Assembly (NCBI RefSeq): GCF_014647595.1
Contig: NZ_BMPM01000001.1
Coordinates: 434,001-498,000 of the forward strand
Reading direction: 5' to 3'
DNA: 64,000 nucleotides
DNA from: Paenarthrobacter histidinolovorans
GTDB lineage: Bacteria; Actinomycetota; Actinomycetes; Actinomycetales; Micrococcaceae
Positions 16,311-25,148 of the stretch are shown here, in pieces; the stretch's first letter is position 1, and each line of letters opens with the position of its first letter. Made by a program: the position numbers and the translations under genes. A model generated the notes under the pieces. The model searched no databases. It had not been told where the DNA came from and saw only the letters and a program-made list of their open reading frames with translations.

Positions 16311-16970
16311 TTGATCAGTGTACTGAGAGCCCAAGGTTCGACCGAAGACTTGACCGGCATAGTGGGAATCGCTGCCCGGGTGATTGATGCCCTGGGCGAA
16401 TGGGGTGTCGGCCTGATGACGTTTCTGGAGACGGTGTTCCCGCCGATCCCCAGCGAGGTGATACTCCCCCTCGCGGGCTTCCTCACCCAGCAGGGAAGCA
16501 TGAACATCGTTCTGGTCTTCGTCACCAGCACGCTTGGCGCCTACGCGGGGGCGCTGGTTCTGTACTGGCTCGGCTACAAGGTTGGCCTGGAAAGGTCGAT
16601 CACGCTGCTGTCCAAACTCCCCCTGGTGGACAGGGAAGACTTCGAGAAAGCCTCCGGCTGGTTCGAACGCCACGGCAAGTCCGCAATCTTCTTCGGCAGG
16701 TTACTCCCCGGGGTACGGAGCCTCATCTCCCTGCCCGCAGGCGCCGAACGGATGAACCTCATGACGTTCTCCATTTTTACGATTGCCGGCGCAGGCCTGT
16801 GGAACGCAATACTGATCGGCCTCGGCTCGTTACTGGGCACCCAGTACCACTTGATCGACCAGTACTCGCGGTTCCTCAACTACGCCGTGTACGCGGCGTT
16901 GGCGGCTTTCCTGGGGTGGCTCCTCATTCGAAACGTCAGGCGCCGGCGAAAGTCTGATGACCGCCGGTAG
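16311..16970 (+). CDS. DedA family membrane protein
   Basis: A 219-residue DedA/SNARE-associated membrane protein. The re-entrant loop motif is TVFPPIPSEVILPLAGFL (about residues 44-61) with the essential Glu, and the second is FGRLLPGVRSLISLPAGAERM with the essential Arg. DedA proteins act in lipid (undecaprenyl phosphate or phosphatidylethanolamine) flipping and membrane homeostasis. The start is TTG 16311 preceded by AAAGGG. About 185 bases separate it from the divergent YCII gene. Confidence 0.85.
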   Translation: MISVLRAQGSTEDLTGIVGIAARVIDALGEWGVGLMTFLETVFPPIPSEVILPLAGFLTQQGSMNIVLVFVTSTLGAYAGALVLYWLGYKVGLERSITLLSKLPLVDREDFEKASGWFERHGKSAIFFGRLLPGVRSLISLPAGAERMNLMTFSIFTIAGAGLWNAILIGLGSLLGTQYHLIDQYSRFLNYAVYAALAAFLGWLLIRNVRRRRKSDDRR

Positions 16971-16987
16971 TGCTGCGCTGCCTCACC

Positions 16988-17863
16988 TCAGCCCAGGGTC
17001 CTGACTGAGTTCAGGAAGGCGGACACGAGTGGATTTTGGACCTCACCCAGCCACGCGGTTCCAATGGCCCAGGACGCCGCGGCAAGGGGAATCGGTATCA
17101 GGTTTACCCCATCAGGGACGATCGCTGCGGAGCGTGCCGGCACCAGGGCCGAACCTGCTCCTGCCGCGACCAGGGCCAACACCGTCAACAAGTCGGAAGT
17201 CTCATGGAGGACTCCGGGCTTGCAGTCCAGCTCCGCGAACAATCGGCTGGTTTGAGAGGCGAGCCCGGGTCCCCGCGTCGGTAGCAGTCGAATCAGTGGA
17301 CGGTCGTGGAACCACGATTGCAGCCCTGCGAAATCTGTTTCAGGAGCAGGCTCATTCCTTGGAAGGGCGAGCGCCAACCGATCGTGCCGGATGACTTCCG
17401 ATGCGATGTCGGGCGGTGCCGGCAGACGAACAAAGCCGACACTGAGGGCGCCATCGCGCAGGGCATCGAACTGTGCCGATGAGGACATGTCTTCGAGCCC
17501 AATCTGGATTGTCGGGTGCGTGGCCCGGAAGTGTGCCACCGCGAGCGGGGCGACGTCCATGGACGACATTCCAAAGCCTACGTTCAACACACCCAGGGCT
17601 CCTGCCGCCACCTGCTCCATCCTTCGGGCAAGTGCATCGGCCCTTCGGACCACGTCCATCGAGTCCACCAGCAGGGCATGTCCCGCAGGGGTCAGGACTG
17701 CGCCGTGGCGCCCTCGAGTGAACAGTGTGCTCCCCGCCTGACGTTCCAAGAGTTGGATCTGCTTGGTCAGGGCGGATTGGGATGTCAAGAGCACCTTTGC
17801 GGCAGTGCCGAAATTACCGGTCTCGGCGACGGCGATGAATGAGCGCAACAGGCGTAGTTCCAT
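16988..17863 (-). CDS. LysR family transcriptional regulator
   Basis: A 291-residue LysR regulator. The helix-turn-helix is at residues 1-60 (MELRLLRSFIAVAETGNFGTAAKVLLTSQSALTKQIQLLE). The effector domain contains LGVLNVGFGMSSMDVAPL and later VAAGAGSALVPARSA, the usual second-lobe switch region. It is divergent from the nitrilase-family gene at 18015 with about 150 bases between, including a strong AT-rich dyad. Control of the hydrolase gene is the simplest inference. Confidence 0.86.
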   Translation of the reverse strand: MELRLLRSFIAVAETGNFGTAAKVLLTSQSALTKQIQLLERQAGSTLFTRGRHGAVLTPAGHALLVDSMDVVRRADALARRMEQVAAGALGVLNVGFGMSSMDVAPLAVAHFRATHPTIQIGLEDMSSSAQFDALRDGALSVGFVRLPAPPDIASEVIRHDRLALALPRNEPAPETDFAGLQSWFHDRPLIRLLPTRGPGLASQTSRLFAELDCKPGVLHETSDLLTVLALVAAGAGSALVPARSAAIVPDGVNLIPIPLAAASWAIGTAWLGEVQNPLVSAFLNSVRTLG

Positions 17864-17932
17864 GCCCCGACACTACCTAAGCATGGAGCTACGCCTGGTC
17901 TTGATCCTTCGGCAACTTCCATTCCTGATCAG

Positions 17933-17957
17933 AATGAAAAAATGGAAAATTTTCATT
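17933..17957. promoter_or_regulatory. AT-rich dyad between LysR and nitrilase genes
   Basis: AATGAAAA at 17933-17940 is matched by its reverse complement TTTTCATT at 17950-17957 around a 9-base spacer. An 8-base palindrome CTGATCAG lies just upstream. The interval is strikingly AT-rich for this genome and sits between divergent genes, so it is a likely operator or promoter. Confidence 0.5.
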
Positions 17958-18014
17958 GGACGGAATGTAATGCGGCGGTCGAGCATTGGAAGGTCCGCAA
18001 AAAAGGAGAATTCC

Positions 18015-18998
18015 ATGTCCAAGGATCCACAACCCACACTTCGCGCCTCAGCCGTGCAGTTCGAAGCAGTCCCCGACCGCCCTGACCTCAACCTCGAAAC
18101 CATTCGCCGGCTGGCAACTGCAGCGGCGGCCGGCGGCAGCCAACTCATCGCATTTCCGGAGATGTGCTTGATCGGATACTGGCACCTTCGCAGGCAGACG
18201 ACCCAACGGTTGATGGAACTGGCCGAACCAGTGGACGGTCCCAGCGTCAGCACGATCCGTGCCCTCGCCCTCCAGCTGGAAGTTGGTATTGGCGTGGGGC
18301 ACCTCGAGACAGACAGCGCCGGCCGGCTCTACAACTCGTACACAGTTTGCCTTCCTGACGGGAAGCTCCACACGCACCGCAAGATCCATGCTTTCGAACA
18401 CGACGCCGTGGACAGCGGCTCCGAATTCACAGTCTTTGATACTCCGTGGGGCGTCAAAGCCGGAATCCTGATCTGTTGGGACAACAATCTCGTTGAGAAC
18501 GTACGGGCGACGGCCCTGCTCGGCGCCTCCGTGCTTCTGGCTCCCCATCAAACCGGTGGTACCAACTCGCGGAGTCCACAAGGCATGAAGCCAATCCCCA
18601 GGGAGCTATGGGAAAAGCGAACTGAAGATCCCGCGGCCATCGAAGATGCCTTCCGCGGGCCCCATGGCCGGGGGTGGCTCATGCGCTGGTTGCCATCGCG
18701 GGCCCATGACAATGGGATCTTCATTCTCTTCAGCAACGGGGTTGGGCGTGACGACGACGAAATCCGGACAGGAAACTCAATGATTATCGACCCTTACGGC
18801 ACCGTCATTACAGAAACCTGGGCTGCCGATGAAGCGATAGTCACAGCCGACCTCGACCTCGCACTCATACCCCTTTCCACCGGAAGACGGTGGCTGCGCG
18901 GACGCAGGCCCGACCTGTACGGCGTGCTGACTCAGAGCCAGGGCAACGAGCTTGCTCCCCGCGCAGCCCGCTTCTCTTCCGATCCTGTGCAGATGTAG
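18015..18998 (+). CDS. Carbon-nitrogen hydrolase (nitrilase superfamily)
   Basis: A 327-residue nitrilase-fold enzyme. The catalytic triad is visible as Glu49 (FPEM), Lys123 (HTHRKIH) and Cys154 (LICWDNN). The Cys motif CWDNN departs from the CYD/CWE seen in many amidases and nitrilases, so the subclass is uncertain; it would hydrolyse a nitrile, amide or carbamoyl compound. Start ATG 18015 follows AAAAGGAGAA. The divergent LysR gene probably controls it. The frame is open upstream across the regulator's DNA, but those codons are not part of the protein. Confidence 0.8.
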   Translation: MSKDPQPTLRASAVQFEAVPDRPDLNLETIRRLATAAAAGGSQLIAFPEMCLIGYWHLRRQTTQRLMELAEPVDGPSVSTIRALALQLEVGIGVGHLETDSAGRLYNSYTVCLPDGKLHTHRKIHAFEHDAVDSGSEFTVFDTPWGVKAGILICWDNNLVENVRATALLGASVLLAPHQTGGTNSRSPQGMKPIPRELWEKRTEDPAAIEDAFRGPHGRGWLMRWLPSRAHDNGIFILFSNGVGRDDDEIRTGNSMIIDPYGTVITETWAADEAIVTADLDLALIPLSTGRRWLRGRRPDLYGVLTQSQGNELAPRAARFSSDPVQM

Positions 18999-19020
18999 CG
19001 CTCGAGTCCGAGGCACACCG

Positions 19021-20493
19021 TCATCTGGAGATGACCGGTGTCGGTTTGCGGAGAAATATCGCCACGCAGAGAGCCGCCAGCACGCAAAGCCCGGCGTTCA
19101 CCCAGATGGCGGCGGTGACGCCGCTGAGAACTGCAGGAATATCATGGTGGCCGCTGGCAAGCAGGTGCGCGGTAAAGATGGCGCTCATGACCGGTATGCC
19201 CAGGGTGATGCCGATCTGTTGGCTCATGGTTGCCAGTCCGGTGGCCAAACCCTGCTCGGATTCGGGCAGGCCCGATGTTGCCGTGACCATGAATCCGACA
19301 ATGACCACGAGGTTCGCGACTCCCCCGATGAACGTTGCCCCCAGCAGCAGTCCGATGGAGGCAGGATCAGCGCTGAGCAACACGAGCAGGCCGGTGGCCG
19401 TTGCCTGGACGATGAATCCATAAACGATCGCCTTCTTGCTCCCGATCCTGCCGATGACCTTTGGCCCGAGGACACCGCCCAGAACAGTCCCAAGGCCCAA
19501 TACGGCGAACGCAAGGCCCGCAGCAAACGGCGTATAGCCGAGGACCCGCTGCAAATACAGCGTCAGGAGGAAGACCAGGGACGTCTCCGTGACGAACGCC
19601 AGAATGCCTGCGATGTTGGCCCATGCCACACTTGACCGCTTAAGTATGTCCAGCGGCACCAACGGCGCCGCCGCACGCCGCTCGACTGCTGCGAAGGCAC
19701 TGAAAAATACGACGGCGGCCCCCAGGGCACCCAGGGTCTGCGGATCGGTCCACGAGTGTTCGGCCGCATGAGTGAGTCCGAAGACCAAGGCCAGAAGGCC
19801 AAGCGTCACCGTGATGGCGCCCGGAACGTCCAACCGCAGCTTGGCAGCGGGCTTGCTCTCGGCCAGGACGATAGGAGCGACGGCAAGCACGGCAACGGCC
19901 ACTGGAACGTTCAGGAAGAAGGCCCACCGCCAGCTGAGGAGGTCGGTCAGGAGCCCGCCAAGGATGGCGCCTGTGGTGAAACCGGCAGCCATAAGGGAAC
20001 CGTTGAGGCCCAGCGCTTTGTCCCTGAGCGGTCCTTCCGGAAACGCGTCCAGCAACAGTGACAAGGCCGTCGGCACGACGATGGCTGTCGCGATGCCCTG
20101 ACCCACGCGGGCGGTCAGCAACACCGCCGGGTCGGCCGCCATGCCACCGGCCAGTGAGGCGGCCCCGAGCAAGGCCATCCCTGTGAGGAACATCGTGCGG
20201 CGCCCAACGATGTCGGCGACACGCCCGAACAGCAAAGTCAGCCCGGCGGCGCATAAGGCGAACGCCGTCGCAATCCATTGGAGGTTCTCCAAGCTGAAGC
20301 CGACGTCGGCGCCGATGGCCGGGAGGGCGACATTGAGGATGGAGAAGTCAACGGCCAGGGTGAAGCTGGCCGCGAGCAGGATGAGGAGCGCCAGCCGCTG
20401 CCTGCCTGCCATCCGTCCTGGTGGCGAGGTATTGCCGCGTGCCCCTGTTGGGGACGGAACTGGTCCTGTGGATACGTCGGGTTGCGAGGTCAT
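19021..20493 (-). CDS. DHA2 family drug:H+ antiporter (MFS, 14 helices)
   Basis: A 490-residue MFS transporter of the EmrB/QacA type. Helix 1 has TLAVDFSILNVALPAIGADVG, which fits the D-x-T-I-V-N-V-A-L-P motif D1 of 14-helix drug exporters with Phe-Ser-Ile-Leu. Motif A follows helix 2 as GRVADIVGRRTMF. The start is ATG 20493, preceded by AAAGG. It is divergent from the XRE regulator at 20645 with 151 bases between, so local control by that regulator is likely. Substrate unknown. Confidence 0.85.
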   Translation of the reverse strand: MTSQPDVSTGPVPSPTGARGNTSPPGRMAGRQRLALLILLAASFTLAVDFSILNVALPAIGADVGFSLENLQWIATAFALCAAGLTLLFGRVADIVGRRTMFLTGMALLGAASLAGGMAADPAVLLTARVGQGIATAIVVPTALSLLLDAFPEGPLRDKALGLNGSLMAAGFTTGAILGGLLTDLLSWRWAFFLNVPVAVAVLAVAPIVLAESKPAAKLRLDVPGAITVTLGLLALVFGLTHAAEHSWTDPQTLGALGAAVVFFSAFAAVERRAAAPLVPLDILKRSSVAWANIAGILAFVTETSLVFLLTLYLQRVLGYTPFAAGLAFAVLGLGTVLGGVLGPKVIGRIGSKKAIVYGFIVQATATGLLVLLSADPASIGLLLGATFIGGVANLVVIVGFMVTATSGLPESEQGLATGLATMSQQIGITLGIPVMSAIFTAHLLASGHHDIPAVLSGVTAAIWVNAGLCVLAALCVAIFLRKPTPVISR

Positions 20494-20644
20494 TGCTGTT
20501 GCCTTTCGGTGGAGTCGTGGCTGCGTCCGTCGGCAGCACCTGGAACCTCCACATTCACCGAATGCCAGGGCATCAACCACACCCCCTCTTGCCTACCCCT
20601 GGCAGGGACAGGACAGCATCCGGCCGGACCGGCAGAATGGGTTC

Positions 20645-21529
20645 ATGACTAGTCAAAGCGAACTTGGGGAGTTCCTTCGTGTCCGGCGCGCTTCCCTGCA
20701 GCCGGAAGATGTCGGCCTTCTCAACTACGGCATCCGCCGCGTGCCAGGGCTTCGCCGGGAAGAACTGGCGATGCTTGCCGGAGTCAGCAGCACGTACTAC
20801 ACGCGCCTTGAGCAAGGCCAGAGCAGCAACGCCTCCGAGGCTGTCATCGAATCAATTGCCCGGGCCCTGAACCTGAACAGCGATGAACGTACGCACCTTT
20901 TCAACCTTGCCCGGGCCACGACCACCAAAAGACGGACAGCCACCAAGCCGGACAAGGCAAGGCCCGGTACCCTAAGGTTGATTCATTCGATGCCCACCAC
21001 ACCGGCCGTCGTCCTGGGACGCCGGAGTGAAGTGCTGGCATGGAATACTCTTGGCCACCGGCTTGTCGCCGGGCACCTGGACTTCTCTGCGCCTTCAACG
21101 CCGGCGGCAAGGCCGAACCTGACCCGGATGTTGTTCCTCGACGCCCACACCCGTGAGCTGTACACAGATTGGGCGGAGGAAGCCAGGCGGGCTGTTTCAT
21201 CGCTGCGCTTGGTTGCCGGTCAATCCTCTGACGACCCTCAACTGGCGTCCCTGGTGGGCGAGCTGACCATGAAAAGCCAGGAATTCGCAGCCTTGTGGGC
21301 CCGCCACCCGGTTGAGAACTGCATGTCCGGGCTGAAGCACCTGCATCACCCGCATGTTGGTGGTCTGGTGCTCAACTTCGAGGTCCTTACCCCTCCGGAC
21401 GAATCGGGCCACCGGATCATCATGTACGCAGCCGATCCTGGATCTTCCGCCGCAGAAGCCCTTCAATTGCTGGCGTCAAGCCACGTGGGGGAAGTACCCG
21501 AGGAAACGCGTTCACTGCCGGCGAGATAG
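20645..21529 (+). CDS. XRE-type regulator with MmyB-like ligand-binding domain
   Basis: A 294-residue regulator. The N-terminal helix-turn-helix covers residues about 5-85 with the class signature RRVPGLRREELAMLAGVSSTYYTRLEQG. The C-terminal half is a MmyB-like (PAS-related) domain: VLGRRSEVLAWNTLGHRLVAGHLDF, a DWAEEARRAVSSLR helix, and FEVLTPPDESGHRIIMYAADPGS. Such regulators often sit beside, and repress, efflux pumps or dehydrogenases; here the divergent DHA2 exporter is the obvious target. MmyB-type domains bind fatty acid-like ligands in one studied case, so ligand identity here is inference. Confidence 0.85.
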   Translation: MTSQSELGEFLRVRRASLQPEDVGLLNYGIRRVPGLRREELAMLAGVSSTYYTRLEQGQSSNASEAVIESIARALNLNSDERTHLFNLARATTTKRRTATKPDKARPGTLRLIHSMPTTPAVVLGRRSEVLAWNTLGHRLVAGHLDFSAPSTPAARPNLTRMLFLDAHTRELYTDWAEEARRAVSSLRLVAGQSSDDPQLASLVGELTMKSQEFAALWARHPVENCMSGLKHLHHPHVGGLVLNFEVLTPPDESGHRIIMYAADPGSSAAEALQLLASSHVGEVPEETRSLPAR

Positions 21530-21550
21530 CAGCTGTACGGAAGTTATCTG

Positions 21551-21623
21551 TGGAGCTAAGGAGATTCGAACTCCTGACCTCTTCGATGCGAACGAAGCGC
21601 TCTACCAACTGAGCTATAGCCCC
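21551..21623 (-). tRNA. tRNA-Ala (anticodon CGC)
   Basis: The minus strand folds into a complete 73-base cloverleaf: acceptor GGGGCTA/TAGCTCC, D arm GCTC/GAGC, anticodon arm CTTCG with loop TTCGCAT, and T arm AGGAG/CTCCT around TTCGAAT. The anticodon CGC reads GCG (Ala). The acceptor contains the G3:U70 wobble pair, the identity element of alanine tRNAs, which agrees with the anticodon. Discriminator is A73; CCA is not encoded. Confidence 0.96.
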
Positions 21624-21659
21624 TGGAGCAGGCGTTTCAGCCGGACCAGTGTCCCTAGG

Positions 21660-22460
21660 CTACAAACTTTCCCGGCGCTTTTCCAACCAGGACACGAACG
21701 TCTCCGTGCCAAGCGCTTTCTCCGGAGCGAGGTTGTGTCCGGAACGCAGGAACGCCCCCATGCGGCCGGGCAACGCAACACCGACAATCACACCCCGCGC
21801 ACCCGTCACAGCCTTCCAAGACCCGGCCATGGCGCGCATGGAGAGCACCTCCGGACCAGCCACCGTCCGCAGGTGGTGCTGCGCAGGAACGGAATCCGCC
21901 ACTGCTTCTTCCAGCAGCACAGCGGCAACATCGGCTGGAGAAATCGTCTGGAAGTCCACGTCCTTAAAGACCGGGATCAGCCCGACCCGGGCGCCTGCAG
22001 CGAAGATACCGGCAACCAGGCCGTGGAATTGGGTCGCCCTGACCATCACGGTTTCCAGCGGCGCCCCGGCGTACTTTCGTTCCTTGTCCGCTTTGGACAC
22101 GTAATAGGGAAACCCGCTGAGATCACAGTTGATGATGGACAGCATCACGGCCCTTGGCACCCCGTTCGCGTGGGCAGCAGCGAGAAGCCGCGCGCCGCCG
22201 TCGGCGAATTGTTTTTGCGCCCTGCCGAACTGGCCCTCAAGGCAATCAATAACGACGTCGGCACCCGCCACTGCGGCCGCCAGGCCTTCGCCTGTGGTGA
22301 CGTCGCCGGCGAAGTAAGTGGCGCCGTCGTGATGACTGGCAGAACCGACCGGCGGAACGTGCCGGCTGAGGACTGAAACCTTATGCCCTGCCGCCAAAGC
22401 GAGCCGGACAACCTCGCGTCCCACCTGTCCAGTGCCACCAGCGACGCAGATGGAAGACAT
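21660..22460 (-). CDS. NAD(P)-binding oxidoreductase, NmrA/atypical SDR type
   Basis: A 266-residue Rossmann-fold protein. It begins with VAGGTGQVGREVVRLALAAGHKVSVLSR, the dinucleotide motif GGTGQVG of NmrA-like atypical SDRs. The middle has a Y-x3-K in PYYVSKADKE and a C-terminal W-L-E-K-R. Members act on small substrates or serve as redox sensors; which applies here is unclear. It lies 6 bases downstream of the SepX/GlpR-like gene and could be co-transcribed. Confidence 0.75.
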   Translation of the reverse strand: MSSICVAGGTGQVGREVVRLALAAGHKVSVLSRHVPPVGSASHHDGATYFAGDVTTGEGLAAAVAGADVVIDCLEGQFGRAQKQFADGGARLLAAAHANGVPRAVMLSIINCDLSGFPYYVSKADKERKYAGAPLETVMVRATQFHGLVAGIFAAGARVGLIPVFKDVDFQTISPADVAAVLLEEAVADSVPAQHHLRTVAGPEVLSMRAMAGSWKAVTGARGVIVGVALPGRMGAFLRSGHNLAPEKALGTETFVSWLEKRRESL

Positions 22461-22466
22461 GGCCTG

Positions 22467-23390
22467 TTACGCGCGGCGTCGTTGCAGGACATCGTCCAGG
22501 TTGCTCAGGGCGCTCTTGGTCGAGGCCGCGGCGGTTGCAACTGCTTCAGCGGTTCCTGCAGCCTGCTTCAGGACAGGCTTTCCGACAGGCTTTGGCGATT
22601 CGGGGAGGTCCAAAGGTTGAGGGGCCGGGCGGGGCGCCTTGGCAGCATCAACATACGTGGGCTTGGGAACTTCAACGGGCTTCCAGCTCGCACCTTTGGA
22701 GTCAACGGCGGCTTGCGCCGACTCGTCGCCGGCCGCAACCGCGACGGCCAGTGCTGCTTGGCGAAGTTCAACTGCCGACAAGCGGGCGGCCTCACGGCTG
22801 GTGGCTTCGGCGTCGAAAACTGTGGTTTCCTTCGCCTCGACAACCGGTTCTTTCGGCAGATAGCGTGCCGGCGTAGGGATGGGCGACGCCTGCGCTGCAC
22901 GGCGTGCGCGTCGTTCGCGGAGATCCCGAAGGGCGAGTTTACGCAAAACGACGACGGCGACCACCGCACCGATGAGCGAGACCAGAGGCAACCAGACAGT
23001 GCCTGTGCCGAAAAGACGAAGGATCCCGGAAACGATTGCCGTCACCAGCAAGGCGAGCCCGGACACCGCCAGGGTGAGCCTCGCATAGCGGATGGTGAAC
23101 GGCGTACTGGACGACTTCCCCAAGGATGGCTCTGACGCGCGGGATTCCTGGGGCGACGCCTGTGCTTTGCTGTGCATGGTCTCCATCGGTTTCTCCTGCT
23201 GAGGTGCCAAAGTCAGTACCACCCCTGCCTGCGGTTCGTCTGGTTCGTCGTCGAAGGCCTCTGCTGGAACAGCGGCCGCTTGGACTTGTTGCCGCCTGTT
23301 CCGAAGAACGTACGGCGCCACCCAGACCATCCACAGCGCGACAGTGACCACGAGTATCACTGAGCTGCTGAGAGGGAAGTCCACATTCAA
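22467..23390 (-). CDS. SepX/GlpR-like divisome membrane protein
   Basis: A 307-residue protein with an N-terminal helix (residues about 8-30, ending in VWVAPYVLRNRRQ), a polar linker, a central two-helix hairpin (about 100-155), a basic KLALRDLRERRARRA segment, and a long Ala/Pro-rich C-terminal part. The helix ending in a W-x2-Y/W-x-x-P-x-x-L-R pattern, the hairpin, and the neighbours galU and rimJ match SepX of Streptomyces and GlpR of Corynebacterium, which work with FtsZ and gephyrin-like Glp at the septum. The identification is by layout and synteny, so it is a hypothesis. Confidence 0.6.
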   Translation of the reverse strand: MNVDFPLSSSVILVVTVALWMVWVAPYVLRNRRQQVQAAAVPAEAFDDEPDEPQAGVVLTLAPQQEKPMETMHSKAQASPQESRASEPSLGKSSSTPFTIRYARLTLAVSGLALLVTAIVSGILRLFGTGTVWLPLVSLIGAVVAVVVLRKLALRDLRERRARRAAQASPIPTPARYLPKEPVVEAKETTVFDAEATSREAARLSAVELRQAALAVAVAAGDESAQAAVDSKGASWKPVEVPKPTYVDAAKAPRPAPQPLDLPESPKPVGKPVLKQAAGTAEAVATAAASTKSALSNLDDVLQRRRA

Positions 23391-23481
23391 AACCGTAGAA
23401 GCAAATCACCGGGGGCGGCGGCATTGCGGCCGGTGTGTCGTGGTCGAGTCCGCAAATGACTGGAGATAAAGCCGAAAAGCC

Positions 23482-24108
23482 CTATGACCTGCCCGTTTGT
23501 CCTTTGAGCCATCTGCGCAGGAGCCCTTCCGGGACCTCCTCCGAGGTCAACGCAAAGGACCGGTGGTCGGCCCACTGCCCGTTGATGTGCAGATACCGTT
23601 CCCGGTACCCTTCGTCGCGGAATCCGAGCTTTTCCACCACCCGCAGGCTGGGCCCGTTTTCGGGACGGATGTTGATTTCCATCCGGTGCAGCCCCAGCAC
23701 GGTGAAGCAGTGGTCCGTGGCCATGGCCACCGCGGTGGGGGCGATGCCGCGTCCGGCCCGGTCCTTGTCCACCCAATAACCCAGCGTGGCCATCATAGCT
23801 GATCCCCACACAATGGAGGAGACGGTCAATTGGCCAACGATTGCGGGTTCCCGCTCGCCCGCCGTGCGTTCAACAATGACGAAAGGCAAAGCGGTGGACT
23901 GGCGGGCCTGCTCGTTCAAGGACGCAACCATTTGGCGGTAGCTGGGGAGGCGGCCACCCGGGGCCGGGTTGGACGCCTCCCACGGCGCCAGCCAATCACT
24001 GTTCCGGGAACGGACCTCGGACCATTCCCGCTTGTCGCGGTAGCGGATTGGCCGAAGGGCCAGGTCTCCGCACTCCAGCGTTACCGGCCAGATCGCAGAG
24101 CCGTACAT
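23482..24108 (-). CDS. RimJ-like GNAT acetyltransferase
   Basis: A 208-residue GNAT of the RimJ/RimL group (N-acetylation of ribosomal protein N-termini in E. coli). The N-terminus contains LALRPIRYRDKREWSEVRSRN, and the acetyl-CoA motif A is GYWVDKDRAGRGIAPTAVAMATDHCFTVLGLHRMEINIRPENGPSLRVVEKLGF. The start is set at ATG 24108, five bases after the galU stop; GTG 24150, overlapping galU, is an alternative, and neither has a clear ribosome site. It sits between galU and the SepX-like gene, the usual actinobacterial position except that moeA/glp is missing. Confidence 0.8.
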   Translation of the reverse strand: MYGSAIWPVTLECGDLALRPIRYRDKREWSEVRSRNSDWLAPWEASNPAPGGRLPSYRQMVASLNEQARQSTALPFVIVERTAGEREPAIVGQLTVSSIVWGSAMMATLGYWVDKDRAGRGIAPTAVAMATDHCFTVLGLHRMEINIRPENGPSLRVVEKLGFRDEGYRERYLHINGQWADHRSFALTSEEVPEGLLRRWLKGQTGRS

Positions 24109-24113
24109 CCGTG

Positions 24114-25019
24114 TTACTGGGGAAGCGTGGCGGTGAAGTTCGGCAGCCACTCGCGCAGCTCAGGACCAAGGTCCTCACGTTCACACGCGAGCTCGATGCA
24201 GGCCTTGAGGTAGCTGAGTTTGTCGCCGGTGTCGTAGCGGCGGCCGCGGAAGACCACGCCGTACACGCCGTAGCCTTCGCCTTCTCCGGCAGCCAGTACC
24301 TCGAGGGCATCGGTCAGCTGGATTTCGCCACCTCGGCCGGGGCCGGTCTGCTCCAGGACTTCGAAGACGGCCGGGTGCAGCACGTAGCGGCCAATCACGG
24401 CGAGGTTTGAAGGTGCTTCTTCCGGGGACGGCTTTTCCACCAACTGCTTGATCCGCACGTATCCGTCTTCGCCGATGTCCTCGACGTCGGCGCAACCGTA
24501 GGCGCTGATCTTGGAAGGCTCCACCTCAATGAGGGCCACCACGGAACCGCCGGTCTTCTGCTGGACCGCGATCATTTCGCTCAGGAGGTCGTCGCGGGCG
24601 TCGATGAGGTCATCGCCCAACAGGACGGCAAAGGGCTCGTAGCCGACGTGCTGCTTTGCACGAAGGACGGCGTGGCCGAGGCCGTTCGGGTCACCCTGCC
24701 GGACGTAGTGGATGTCGCCGAGGTTGGTGGCGGACTGAATCGCCTCGAGCTTGGCGGTGTCGCCCTTTTCAGCCAGAGTCGCTTCAAGCGCCGGCACCCG
24801 GTCAAAGTGGTCTTCCAGGGCGCGCTTGCTGCGTCCTGTGATCATGAGGACGTCGTGCAGGCCAACCTTCACCGCTTCTTCGACGACGTACTGGATGGCG
24901 GGCTTGTCGACCACAGGCAGCATTTCCTTCGGCATCGCCTTGGTGGCGGGAAGGAACCGGGTACCAAGACCCGCTGCGGGGATGACGGCCTTACGGACAG
25001 CGTTGTTATCGAGAGTCAC
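24114..25019 (-). CDS. galU: UTP--glucose-1-phosphate uridylyltransferase
   Basis: A 301-residue GalU. The nucleotidyltransferase signature AAGLGTRFLPATKAMPKEMLPVVDKPAIQYVVEEA is at residues 15-48, and later FAVLLGDDLID carries the metal-binding Asp and PSKISAYG... the sugar-binding region. It makes UDP-glucose for trehalose, polysaccharides and glycolipids. Start is GTG 25019; upstream codons do not fit the family. It heads a minus-strand run with the rimJ-like gene. The 5-formyl-THF cyclo-ligase gene is divergent at 25149. Confidence 0.93.
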   Translation of the reverse strand: MTLDNNAVRKAVIPAAGLGTRFLPATKAMPKEMLPVVDKPAIQYVVEEAVKVGLHDVLMITGRSKRALEDHFDRVPALEATLAEKGDTAKLEAIQSATNLGDIHYVRQGDPNGLGHAVLRAKQHVGYEPFAVLLGDDLIDARDDLLSEMIAVQQKTGGSVVALIEVEPSKISAYGCADVEDIGEDGYVRIKQLVEKPSPEEAPSNLAVIGRYVLHPAVFEVLEQTGPGRGGEIQLTDALEVLAAGEGEGYGVYGVVFRGRRYDTGDKLSYLKACIELACEREDLGPELREWLPNFTATLPQ

Positions 25020-25148
25020 CGGACTAATGTAACGGAAGGAACAGAGCATCAGCTAAACCCCCCGCCGCGCGGGCCGCACATTTTATTGCCGGCGACACAC
25101 CAGGAAACACTTTAACTGCACCCGACGAACTCCCAGGATTGGATACAG

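Noticed and set aside
17763..18014. Upstream extension of the nitrilase frame
   Set aside because: It crosses the divergent LysR gene and intergenic dyad; the ATG with AAAAGGAG is the better start.
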